A DNA stretch of 64,000 bases, taken from Dryococelus australis. Taxonomy: Eukaryota > Arthropoda > Insecta > Phasmatodea > Phasmatidae. Numbering within the stretch: position 1 is the first letter of the stretch; each line of letters starts with the position of its first letter. Under the pieces are notes generated by a model. It was not told the origin of the DNA, ran no database searches, and saw only the letters and a program-made list of their open reading frames with translations. The DNA is taken from the NCBI GenBank assembly GCA_029891345.1, contig CM057000.1:135376163-135440162 (forward strand), given 5' to 3'. This document shows positions 45,961-56,559 of this stretch, piece by piece. The translations under genes and the position numbers were made by a program.

Positions 45961-47080
45961 AAAGATTATATGTGATTTATTATACACAGATTAGTAACAA
46001 AACGAGATTTTTTTAGGGAGAGTTGGGCATACGGAAAAATTTTCGCCGCTCAGTGTATTGGTGTTCCACAGAGGTCAGAGGTCAGAGATGCCCAATTTAT
46101 GCTACCTTCTGTCATACCCATGGGCACAATAGAAGGCAAAAAACTTGCTATAGCAGCAGAGAAGAAAGAAATCATCAGTTAATATGAACACACTACCTAA
46201 AGTGCTAATAGGAATTTGGAAATGGCAGGCAAAACAACTCGCAGAGAGTCAGGGGGATAAATGTAATCAAATGATGAAAGCCCTTTATGATGCATCCAAA
46301 AGTACGAAGATTGTTTCTTTCTCCTGAAGACAGCATTTATTTAGGTTTCTAAGTATGAGTACTATTATTGTATAGAAAATGATATGAGTAACGGCATATT
46401 ATTTAAACACAGACTTAGCCAGGAATTTACTTCTGCGAGGGGGGAGATTTCACATTTATATTTTTGGGGAAAAAATGCGAAAGTTTTAATATGAAAAATT
46501 AATAGATATATTATTAATTATAATCACTGGGAAAATATACAGCTATGGAACTACAAAATGCTATAAACATCCTTCATGTTCAAAGGGGATCACACATTTA
46601 CTATATCAAAATAAAATAAAAGTTGTCATTTTGTTTTCAAACATTAGTTTTGAAATTTTTATTTAAATTTCGTTGGGGGAATTAGGGGGGGGGGTGTTAT
46701 TTGCCGCGATATCACCCACCCTCCTGGCTACGCTCCTGTACTTCCATACGTATCTTTAATGAGCATAATAACCAATATTGTGCCTTCCGTATTTAAACAA
46801 GCTTTTGCGGTTTGAAGGCAAAATAAGGCAAAGATGTCACAATATCAACCATAAGGCTTTAATGTGTGCCTATTAACATTACTCACGGTACACAGCTCAA
46901 ATAATGTGCTTTAGAAATCAATCGATTTGATTGCCAAACAACCACAGCTAGACGATTTCACTGTGCCGTTACTTACGTGTTATCGCTTTTAGACAAAAGT
47001 ATTCTGGAATTAAACGTTTTCTAATAATAACATGAGTTATGAACAACACTAACGTGTCATAGAAATTTTCGTTACACACG

Positions 47081-47320
47081 ACGGGGATTCGAACTCTAAA
47101 ATATAACATTATGTAGCGCAGACCCGCGTATCAACCCACTTTTATTTGGTCGTTGTTTGTGTAGTGAAGTTGACGAGCTCAAGTTGGACCGACTTGCAGA
47201 AAAATTCCCAGGGCGACAAGCGAACTGAAAATCTGCCGCAGAGGGACCCGGGCGCTAACCCACGACCCCTCGACTACAAGTCGACCACCCTACCCCTGAG
47301 CTATCGAGCCGGAGCTTTAG
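47081..47320 (-). repeat. tRNA-like SINE relics
   Basis: On the minus strand 47240-47312 reads CGATAGCTCAGGGGTAGGGT, an anticodon-like hairpin GTCGACTTGTAGTCGAG, then CGTGGGTTAGCGCC. It resembles a tRNA with a TGT anticodon, but the T-loop and acceptor stem are degraded. A second B-box-like GAGTTCGAATCCCCG lies at about 47085-47105. I read these as SINE heads, not functional tRNA genes. The interval 47321-47771 holds nothing recognised. Confidence 0.45.
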
Positions 47321-47771
47321 AAATAAATACCCACTTAACTACGCACAGTGCGTAGAGAAATACCACAGTTATTCGGCATTTTATAAAGTTGTGTTCATTG
47401 TTTTATTGTGACCGTGTGAGTAATATTCAGCGTTTCCCGTTACGCGTGCATTAAATTTCATTTTGTACATACTTACGTTTTACACAACCCGTAATCTTAT
47501 CGTTAAACGGACATATACGGCTTCAGGTAGTTACTCGGGTGTCCGCCATCATGTCTGTCCCAGCTTCGTAGGTATAGCGGACATTCAGAACACGTTCTAC
47601 TGTTATGGAGTTTGGTCTGGGAGCGACAGAGATGGAGTATGTGTGTGAGAGAAGGTAGATGTCACAGTGGAAACGCTGCCGACTGTCCCATGCAGCCGCC
47701 ACGAAAGCGGACTAGCGCTATGTGGTGTCCATACCAAGAACTACAGATTCTTACCTGCTGGGTGAGTGAGT

Positions 47772-47985
47772 GAAGAGATTTGGGCGCCTCTTAAAAGCGA
47801 GGTCTTGAGAACCAATGAGGACGATTGAAGTGAATATGGAGCGGCGCTGGAATTAGGGGGCGGGGGAAACGGAAGAACCCCGGGAAAGCCCGCCGACCAG
47901 CGGCATCCGGTGACAAGGCTGGGGATTGAACCCGTTTCGCCTTGGTGGGAGGCGAGCGTGCTAATCGCTCAGCCACCGCGGCCCC
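47772..47985 (-). mobile_element. tRNA-derived SINE-1
   Basis: The tail GAAGAGATTTGGGCGCCTCT is at the left and the head complement CAGCCACCGCGGCCCC at the right. About 30 bases of the central region are deleted. The rest is well conserved. Confidence 0.9.
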
Positions 47986-48127
47986 TCTTACTTGCTGAAG
48001 TGGTCAGAAACTTTAACCTGGGGAAGTCCACTCAAGGTAAATCTTTATATCCTTACTCAGAGCTATGAAAGCTACAAAATTTAGAATGTAACACGAAATA
48101 AAGAATCCGCTTGAAACGTGCCTGTAT

Positions 48128-48517
48128 AGTCTAGTCACAGTAACTTGAGACTTTTTAAATCAATATTTTGAAAAATCACCACGTGCGTGACTTGATAGCC
48201 TGTTTCCTAAATATGCCGTGCATAAGATTCATCTTACACTTCTCGTCAAAATAAATGTATATTGTTATTTTAAAATTTACTTTTACTTATATTTTGATTA
48301 TAATAATATTATTTAATTTATAATGAACATGAATAAAAGCAGAGAGAAATAGTTTTCTTGTAAAGTATTGTTAAAATGAGTGTGCGCACATACAGTGCGA
48401 TGTCCGTTTGGTTTGATTTTCCAAGTTCAGATATGCTTGGTTTGCATGAGTCTGAGGGAGCCAAAAAGTGGAAATTTAGCAGGGCTTCAGAAAAGTTGGA
48501 ATCATCTATAAATAGAC
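48128..48517 (-). mobile_element. MITE family J, diverged
   Basis: The reverse complement shows the family order, with GGGCTTCAGAAAAG near the right end and CCTAAATATGCCGTG near the left. It is more diverged than the other copies. It ends a few bases before the mariner-like remnant. Confidence 0.55.
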
Positions 48518-48522
48518 AATAT

Positions 48523-49252
48523 GCAGGCTGTTGCAAATTTGCATGACAATACTTCGGGGAAACATTCTTCACATCTGCAGGATGAAAAAATGTTTTATGA
48601 ACATAGGTCCTCAAACGCTTTGTTTGTTTACTACAGCCCGTAATACATAAAGTACAGTGTATGCCCCGCGGTCTGGATCATGCTACTGTGGAATGCTATT
48701 GCAGCGTTAGTTTGCATGATACACGACACCTCGCACCACGACACTACACCGAGAACAGTAGGAACTGCACAGGAATTAGTTACACATGTGTGAAAGCTTA
48801 TCGTCAGCACTAGAGGAAATGTTCAAAATGCCCTCCATCTGTACGAACACATGCGTCAACCCGCCTTTGCATGGACACGCGGATGCGTTGATGAATCCCT
48901 GGTAAATTCCCGATTGTTTCGCTACACGCCCACAATATGGCTTCGGAGCGTGCTCACATCGTCCACTGGGGTTGCATACACAAGTGCCTTTAAATGTCAC
49001 AACCAATAAAAGCCTAGTGGGTTAAAATCAGGGTTCCTCGGAGGATGGTACGGGGCTGCCAATTACAGCTGCGACGGCATTCCACAGTAGCGCGATCCAG
49101 TACGCGGGACATACACTGCACGTCATGTATTACGGGCTGTAGTGACGAAACGAAGCGTTTGCGGACCTATGTTGATATAACATCTTCCTTCATGCTCCAG
49201 ATGTGAGGAATGTTTCCCCGAAGTATTGACACGCAATTTTGCAACACGCTGT
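48523..49252 (-). mobile_element. Mariner-like (IS630/Tc1-type) element with broken transposase
   Basis: The ~55-base ends are inverted repeats: CAATACTTCGGGGAAACATT on the left, AATGTTTCCCCGAAGTATTG on the right. ATAT flanks both. On the minus strand about 48800-49050 encodes a broken transposase C-terminus: a degraded NPDFNPLGFYW segment (family SPDLNPLDFxLWG), then KALVYATPVDD and a CSYRWRAF end. The upstream catalytic part is missing and there are stops, so it is inactive. Its right end lies 19 bases before the FN3 exon 4 start. Confidence 0.75.
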
Positions 49253-49271
49253 ATATAACGTGTGCCTGCAG

Positions 49272-49544
49272 GCCTGAGGATGGTCACGGGATTGTCGGTG
49301 GTGCTGAAGGAGATGGGCAAGTGGCAGCTGAACTGGAACGCGCCCACCAGCGGCGTCAACTGCATCGACTACTACTACGTGTGCACGACGATGTCCGGGG
49401 ACAGCGCCACCCACTGCGGCATCAGCTACAACACCAGCCTGTCCTCCAAGGTGCAGCACCCTTGCACGGACTACACGGCCGCCGTGTCCATGCACCTGAG
49501 GGCCGGGGGCTACACGGACAACGCCACCATCCTGTTTGCCACAA
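49272..49544 (+). CDS. Exon 4: third FN3 domain
   Basis: The exon is 273 bases (91 codons), phase 1 at both ends: acceptor GTGCCTGCAG|GC, donor CCACAA|GTAGGC. The translation has WQLNW, an IDYYYVC strand, CTDYTAAVSMHL and a closing ATILFAT strand, the FN3 order. Cysteines follow C-x6-C-x10-C-x15-C, closest to exon 2. Sequons are NTS and NAT. The acceptor has a poor pyrimidine tract. Reading through the donor would add 18 residues and stop in the MITE beyond. The gene must continue, since phase 1 leaves an incomplete codon. FN3-rich ectodomains of this kind occur in receptor tyrosine phosphatases (including PTPRQ-like insect proteins), but which protein this is cannot be decided from the window. 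Confidence 0.85.
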
Positions 49545-49662
49545 GTAGGCTACTGCTTCTTTGTTTGCCCATGCAGTCAAGCATAGGATATTCACGGTAA
49601 ATCGAGCACTTTTGAAAGCCCTCTTATTTGGAATAATAGTCAGTAAAAATATTTTACTTGAT

Positions 49663-49913
49663 GTTTCCCGCGGCTCCACCCGTGTGCAAAAAAAAAAAAA
49701 AAAAGCAGACGACCAACCAGCGCATACTCAAATGGTTGATGGCATATTTATATATTCCTTTATAAACTGTTCCTTTTTAAGGGATGAGAAGTACCCTAAG
49801 GGCTAATCCAGAATATAATCTACCCCTGTGCCAAATTTCATCCAAATCCGTTCAGCCGTTATGACGTGCTTGAATAACAAACAAACATACAAACTTTCGC
49901 ATTTATAATATTA
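49663..49913 (+). mobile_element. RTE-like LINE 3' end (or derived SINE)
   Basis: It contains CCCGCGGCTCCACCCGTGTG, a poly(A)-like run, then CCAAATTTCATCCAAATCCG and ACAAACTTTCGCATTTATAA. This is the characteristic 3' tail of RTE-clade LINEs and their SINEs in arthropods, ending in the TATAATATTA type. It is 5' truncated with no coding part. Confidence 0.75.
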
Positions 49914-51495
49914 TTGTCCATTTCATGTAAGTGGGGTAAATTTTGACAGTTATAGAATAGTAGCACGACCACATTGTATCCCTCCACCGCAGCTGTTTTG
50001 TCACTGTAGAAAATGACGTTTGTAAACAAATGTTTTGAGTCCAATGCACACTTTCATTTTCTCCCTTCCTCGTGTTCCATGTAATGGCAGGCACTGAACA
50101 TCTGACGGTAGCTAACTTCCATCCAGTAATTATTGTAGGATATTATAGCTAGGTTGGCATTCCAACTCGTTTAATTTTTGTAATCACCGATTTAAATTAG
50201 TCGGTGCTCTGTCTATTTATTTCGAGGGGAAAAGGAAACACCTATAAGGGGGGCTTTAGTTTTACGTCTTCCGTGAGACGGCTTTTGTGTTTCATTTGTA
50301 TTTTGTGTTGCATACAGTGTGTGTGATGTTGGATGGAGCAATAGAAAATTTTACTCGTATGGAAATAACATTTAAATTGTTTAACTTCGAAATTTTAACT
50401 TTAATGAAAAAAAACAAAACGCGATACAAGCGTTACTGTTCTTATTCGTACAGATGCAGCGATATGTACACGCACCCACTTTGACCGAAGTTAACCTTAC
50501 ACTCGTTGAATTTACGGTATAGACAAATAAACAAATACTCTTTACCCACTACAAAAGTGTTGAAAGAGCGGCTTTTTCAGGCCATGTGCATTTCAATAAT
50601 TGTGTTAACAGTTTACAAATACATTTAAAAAACGCCGAAACTTACTGTTTGTAAAATTTGCAACCTCTTGAACACGTGTTTTTTTTTTAATGGCAATACT
50701 TGCAAGTTTACTTCACTAAAATCACGTTTGTTCATCACTAGCATTAAGTAATTTATTTGCATAATCAACCAGAAAAATCAACACTGCGCACTTCCCCTGA
50801 TACAAATGAACTGAAACTTACATACGTAAATTATATTCGTGTCACTTCATTGTGGAAGGCGGTAAGGAAAATGGCGGAAGGGACGCGGTAAACACTTGAC
50901 GATAATGTTACATTTCACTCAAGGAAACGCACAATGGTACCTACAACCAGCTAGACTATGCTTGAAAAAATAAAAATAAAAATAATTAACTACCGATTAA
51001 ATATTCTGACAACAACAACAAGATACTCGTTTGATAAACATGACGGGAAAAAAAACACACGCACAACGGCCTTCGCCGGGCTGGAAACTGGAAACATAAA
51101 CACGGCTAGCCATTGGCTGGAAACTGGAAACATAAACATGGCTAGCCATTGGCTGGAAACGTTTACTGTTCGTACGTGTCGACATACTCTGTCATAAATG
51201 CTGAACATGTTTTTAAAGTCCAGTCACTAATAGCCAACAAAATGTAATATTGCTTTAAAGCCACATTTTAAACCTTAAATGTTGTAAGTTTAATTAAGAT
51301 TTTAAATTACAACTTTTAGTTCCAAGTACTATTTTCTTCCAAAGCCATCATAAAAATAGCCAACTTAACAACACGGATCCCGCAGCAGTTCATAAGCTGA
51401 TACAATACTGTATGAACGAGAGCATTTACTGTTTACATAATGTGTAGGTTAGTCACATTGTCTGTCAGTTTTTACCCCACACATGAAATGGACAA
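49914..51495. mobile_element. 1.58-kb inverted-repeat element (family K) with TATTA target duplication
   Basis: The left end TTGTCCATTTCATGTAAGTG and the right end (reverse complement TTGTCCATTTCATGTGTGGG) give inverted repeats of ~35 bases. TATTA lies immediately outside both ends, an apparent 5-bp duplication. No ORF with a recognisable transposase is seen. It sits in the LINE tail. At 51079-51158 it holds 2.3 tandem units of a 36-base repeat (GGCTGGAAACTGGAAACATA). Confidence 0.75.
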
Positions 51496-51668
51496 TATTA
51501 AGATTTTAGTTTTAGACGTTAACGTCCGAGTACGGTGGAATATATACACCGTGTTTATTACTTTACATTGAAATTTTCACTTAAAATAGTGGTTAAAGAT
51601 TAAAATATGGCTGAAAGAAAAAAAGTAACTATTGCCTCCAAAGTGCTGACTTTATCGTGAACAGTCTA

Positions 51669-53551
51669 TACTCGCTTCTACCTCAAGCATGCACATTCAT
51701 TCATTAACTAAGGACTATGGAAATATGTACTCCGCAAATACCCGAGAAACAAAATAAAGAACAGAATTTAAATATTAAATATATAAATGGGGTTAGATTT
51801 ATTGAAAAGTTATTTAAATTCCAGAAAATATTATACGTATACAGCAGTAGAACACACGTATTTTTAACGAATTACAAATTGCTAAATTTAGGCGAAAAAT
51901 ACCAGGTACAAACCATAAAATCAGTAAAACGTCAAAATAAACAAAGTCATATTAGGGGCTATCTACAACTCTATAAGATCGCAAAGAATTACTTATATAT
52001 CATAAATATAAAGCTAACATTCCGTTGAATTTTTTTAATGTTAATGTAGTATAGTTTTAAATTAGACTACACAAATTTGGAAATTTGAAAAATAATTTTC
52101 TTTGCTAGTCTACTGATTTTGTGGTATCGATGCTATTTATTCAAAAGACAGCAATAACATTTATATTTGGGGAAACTATACACTGTATCAGCTAATGCTG
52201 TATGGGGTGGTTTTGTTAATTCAAATATGTATCGAATAAAACATACCCCATCTAAATATGTTATATAGTTCAAATTTATTTCTCGGTTATACGTATGGGG
52301 AACTTGAATACTGCGAGACCATTTCATAGACCTTAATTAATTCATAATGTAAATGGTAGTATAAGTTTGTTCCAGTTCACATCCGAAAAAGTATATTGTA
52401 AGTAGTTTGAAACAATATTGTTTACAGGTAATATTGTTTTAGAAAATATCTATAAAATAAATAGCATGCAGTCTCTGCGGTTGTTATGTATGCTGTCGTA
52501 CTCTCTCTCACCTAGCTTAGCTTCAGAAAATTTGTAATGACTGTCATCTTGAAAACAGGAATTCGGCGTGATCGAACACAATAAATGTCTGTTGTCGTTA
52601 CTGAGTGTTTTAAGTGTACTTTAATGGAATACAGTAAAATGGTTCACATGTTTTTGTGGCGGATACACTCATACATACACAAAGAATCTAGGGATTCCAC
52701 TGATATCGTTATAGGCTAATAAAATAAAATAATACTAATAAAATAATACTAATAATTCTAATTTCAGCTTAATTAATGGTATTTAACCTCAAGAAAGTTA
52801 CAGGTTACAACAAAGGCTGTTAATATGTAAATACTGTGTAATTATTAAATAATTACGAAAGTAGATATCTATTTTACTGAGACGCAATTAAAACCATAAA
52901 ACTATATTGCAGTAGTAAATTAAGAAAATAGTTTTAACGAAATTTATGTGTATATATACATATGTTAGTCACGCTTGGTAATGTAAAAGTTGATTTTACT
53001 TTCAAGTGTAAAATGTTGTTTTATATTTTCCTTTAAACTATTATACTCATGTTGCATGGGTTTGACTAAAAATCATGAGAAAAAAATTACCTAAATTTTA
53101 CTACATTTCTACTAGCACGCCAGATCATTCCGACCAAGTTTTTTTTTTAATTTTTTTATTTGGAGTAACGCAATAACTTGTAAAATATTAAATGTATTGA
53201 GTTTTCCTTCGTCTGTTTTTTAATAGCGTGTGTACTTTCGATAGCTATTCTGTGTTGCTATGAATTGTGTTTTCGAGTAAATCCATTCCTGTAAGTAGTT
53301 CATTCCCTTTCCAGGATGCAACATTTTCGATGCTTCCTGCAGGAATTTCACCGGCTCGGGCCTACTTAACGCGCAACTATTTTAGCAAATAACTGTATCC
53401 GCAGCTTTACAACAGAATATACTGAGTATATTTCCGTTTGAAAAAGATATACAGTCATGTTTGGCTAGCATAGATATCCACTTTTAATATATCACTATTG
53501 TTAAGAAAATAACTATATAAATATTTAACACCTTAATTTACATATTCATTT
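51669..53551. other. 1.9-kb gap, no gene recognised
   Basis: AT-rich DNA with no FN3 exon. The 103-codon ORF 51717-52028 is lysine/isoleucine-rich and shows no domain. A short AATAATACTAATAAA duplication is near 52725-52755. Confidence 0.4.
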
Positions 53552-53990
53552 TGACGCGAATACGTCTTTAAATTTGCAGCCATAGTGGGAGGCAATCCAG
53601 GAACCCGATGATAAAAAATCGGGGGATACAGTTTGGCATTGCAGCTCCAAAACTATCGTCTACATTGAAAATTCAATTACACCACTCGATTGCCAAAGGA
53701 TCAACGAATATGTTACGTTGAGTGAGGACTGCGAATAATCGTGGTTCGCCCGAGGTGGGGGTTAATTTTGAGTTCTTTTCGCCGCTGGTAGAACGTTTGG
53801 CTAGGAGAAGATACGACGCTCGTTTAGTTTTCAATCCACAGATCTCGTTAAGATCAATCTATTGCGTGTATAAATATTTGTGTGGCGTGGTTATGGTGAA
53901 ATCGTATGCGTTTAATGTAAAAATTAAGAAAACTTAACACACTATCTATACTCGTCAAAAAGCCAATTCAAAATACAGAAATCGTATACG
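53552..53990 (+). repeat. Repeat family D, long copy
   Basis: It matches 18378-18665 in order and orientation, but has ~165 additional bases (about 53646-53811) between GGCATTGCAG and ATACGACGCTCG. Either this copy has an insertion or the other a deletion. The interval 53991-56074 contains no recognised gene or repeat. Confidence 0.75.
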
Positions 53991-56074
53991 GTTCGAAAGA
54001 GCATCTCAAACGCAATACAGTGATACCCATAAAACCTCATATAATCGAGTGAAGCGGTGCCGGGAACGTAAAATAAACATCAAGGCGTCCGAGTGCGTCA
54101 ACGTAGACGTATTCACGCAAAACAAACGGCCGTGTCCCCAACACAGCCACACCCCATTTTTTTTTCTCGTTCCAGGTGTTGTAAAAGAGTAGAATTTTGG
54201 TGTAACGAATACTTACGAATTCCTTGTAACAACCCATAGAGTGAAACCAATGAAAATAATTTATATTGGCCTGTAGTATCGGTAGCAGCCAATACCTATA
54301 ACCAGGAGAAATACGCTGTCCATGTTAGCGCTAGGTCCTTACTTTGTACAGCACTTACCATCACTATACCTATTTTTCAGCATGTCTTACGTGAACGAGT
54401 ACACTCGGGATAATACGTTAAGGGGTTAAAATCATGGAGTTAGGAGTATACAGGAGATGGCATGTTGTGACGTAGGTGAGGCCGCTGGAGATAGGTGGTT
54501 TTACTATGGACTCTAGCCGCCATCTTGCCAGTATTGTTTACATTAAAATGACGAGAGAAATACCACATTCGAAGCATTTCGTGTTGAACAAATAAGCTGA
54601 TGAATAAATAAATATATATTACAATTCACGTGGGAAGTTTTACTAGTTTATTATTGCCTTCTGTTAGTTGTGCAATCAAATAATTTCCTCATAAAACTAC
54701 CAATCGTGAGTGTGTGTACCGCGAACCAGTATTTGGTTATGTGCGACAATAAGCACGTGTTTTAGATATAGTGCTCATATATCAGTATTTGGGGAAAACT
54801 ATTTTTTGAATAAATGATTAAATAAAGTATAACAAGCGTTCTACCGTTGTCGTATAATGCATTGCAGGTTGCGTGTCAGTAATGAGTGCAACAAAACGGT
54901 GACCAGCAACCTAGCCGAATTTCTGGAAGGCCATGTTAACATGTTTCTGAGCCACGAATAAATAATTATTTGCTGGCATTTATATTTAAATACCTAACAC
55001 TGACAATGACTCGAGAGGTTTGTTTCCAATATGACTTCATCTCCTTTGTACATATTTAATGTCAATATAGTGAATGGTTTCTGGTAAATAAAATCAAATC
55101 CCGTTTTAGTTATTCCCTCTCTTTACATTACATTAGTTCTCTGTTATGATACAGTTTTATACTTATTTATCACTTATTGTAGGGTACAATTTTGTTTCTT
55201 GTATCTACAATATTAGACAGGATTAAGTTACCCTTGGTACATAACTAAAACACAGAAATTAGAATTTTTACTGAATTGTCTGCACTGGACAATCAAGTAT
55301 TTTAGAATTTTTTTCAGAAAAAAAGGGGGAAGGGACAAGAGACATTTATGGATGATTTTATTCCCTATATCTACAACAATTGTGTTACATCTTTCTCAAA
55401 AGTGCAATTTAGTACCAAGGGCTTAAGCCCGGCTATAATCACCGTAAGAATTAACAACAAAAATTGAATCCACACTTGTATATGGCACCAGATACAACAC
55501 AACATAACGGAGTAAGATGGCGGTCTACTCGCGGCAACGGCATTAAGAGGATTGAATATTTTCAATTCTTTTACGCCGAGTTCTACGCCGGCCAATCACG
55601 AGACAACATTTCCAACCACGAGAGTCAATGCAGTGCAAGCTTATAACAAGAACATAGTTATTAAATGAATTTTGCGGTACAGTTCAGATCTTCGTTTATT
55701 TAAATAGTCAACGCAATTATTAACATGCATACCACACTTTATATATCCCGAAACACGATTCCCGCGAAACTTTTTTCGCCACAAGTAGATAAACAATAAT
55801 AAATATCAAGGTAGGCCAACACACTGTTTGAAAATATCCGCGATACATGTACAGTCTGTCTTTTTTTGTGCTCGATTCTCATTAGTCGCATAACAGTTTT
55901 CTTACTGCGGTTGTAGCCAGTTCATTTTCATACTTCCATGGTAATGCCATTGTTATTTTGTTACGGGAACGCTACGGTGATTGTAGCATAGGCTTTAGTC
56001 AGTCAGAAGCCACAATTTTAACGATTCTACCGATGTGATCCATGTTGGTTTCCCTGTGAGGTTAATCACAGATT

Positions 56075-56245
56075 TTCACATATGGGCATTGTGCTGATTG
56101 ATGCTGCTGGCTGGGATGTTTTCTCAAAGTTTTTCTGTTTTCCCCACCCTTGCATTTTAATGCTGCTCCACATCTGCCATATTTCACCCTCATTGGCTCT
56201 CAATACCTTCGTTGTTACAAACCACCAAAACTCTCTCCATACCTC
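56075..56245 (+). mobile_element. Old, diverged SINE-1
   Basis: Recognisable phrases remain: GGGCATTGTGCTGATTGATG, GCTGCTGGCTGGGATGTTTT, CTCATTGGCTCTCAATACCT. The tRNA head is gone. It is the most diverged SINE-1 copy in the window. The ORFs over it on both strands are shadows. Confidence 0.65.
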
Positions 56246-56559
56246 CCGTCTTAAGATGATGGAGGCCATGGTGGTGTGGCGGATAATATTGAGAATAATA
56301 ATATTCCAAGCGCACTTTTTTTTTGCATTCCATATACATCCAATAGCCGTTGGAAAGTACTTGTCATTTTTTTTTAATTTTTTGTTATGCAATATGAATA
56401 TTTGCACACAATAACATTAACATAAAAATACATAACAGATAAATAATATAATTTACACACTTCTTAATTCTAGCAGCACTACAAACATGTCGAGACTACA
56501 TTTGATTACAGTACAAGTAATTACAATTCATGTACAGTCAGATATTAAAGTATAAATAT

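Larger units (their letters stand above)
49584..51668 (+). mobile_element. MITE family B split by nested insertions
   Basis: The left part (49584-49662, TAGGATATTCACGGTAAATC and AGCCCTCTTATTTGGAATAA) and right part (51501-51668, TTAGACGTTAACGTCCGAGT to TTATCGTGAACAGTCTA) together make one family B unit. Between them are a LINE tail and an inverted-repeat element. It starts 39 bases after exon 4. Confidence 0.85.

Noticed and set aside
47240-47312. Minus-strand tRNA-like sequence with a TGT anticodon
   Set aside because: The T-loop and acceptor stem do not fit a functional tRNA. It looks like a SINE head.
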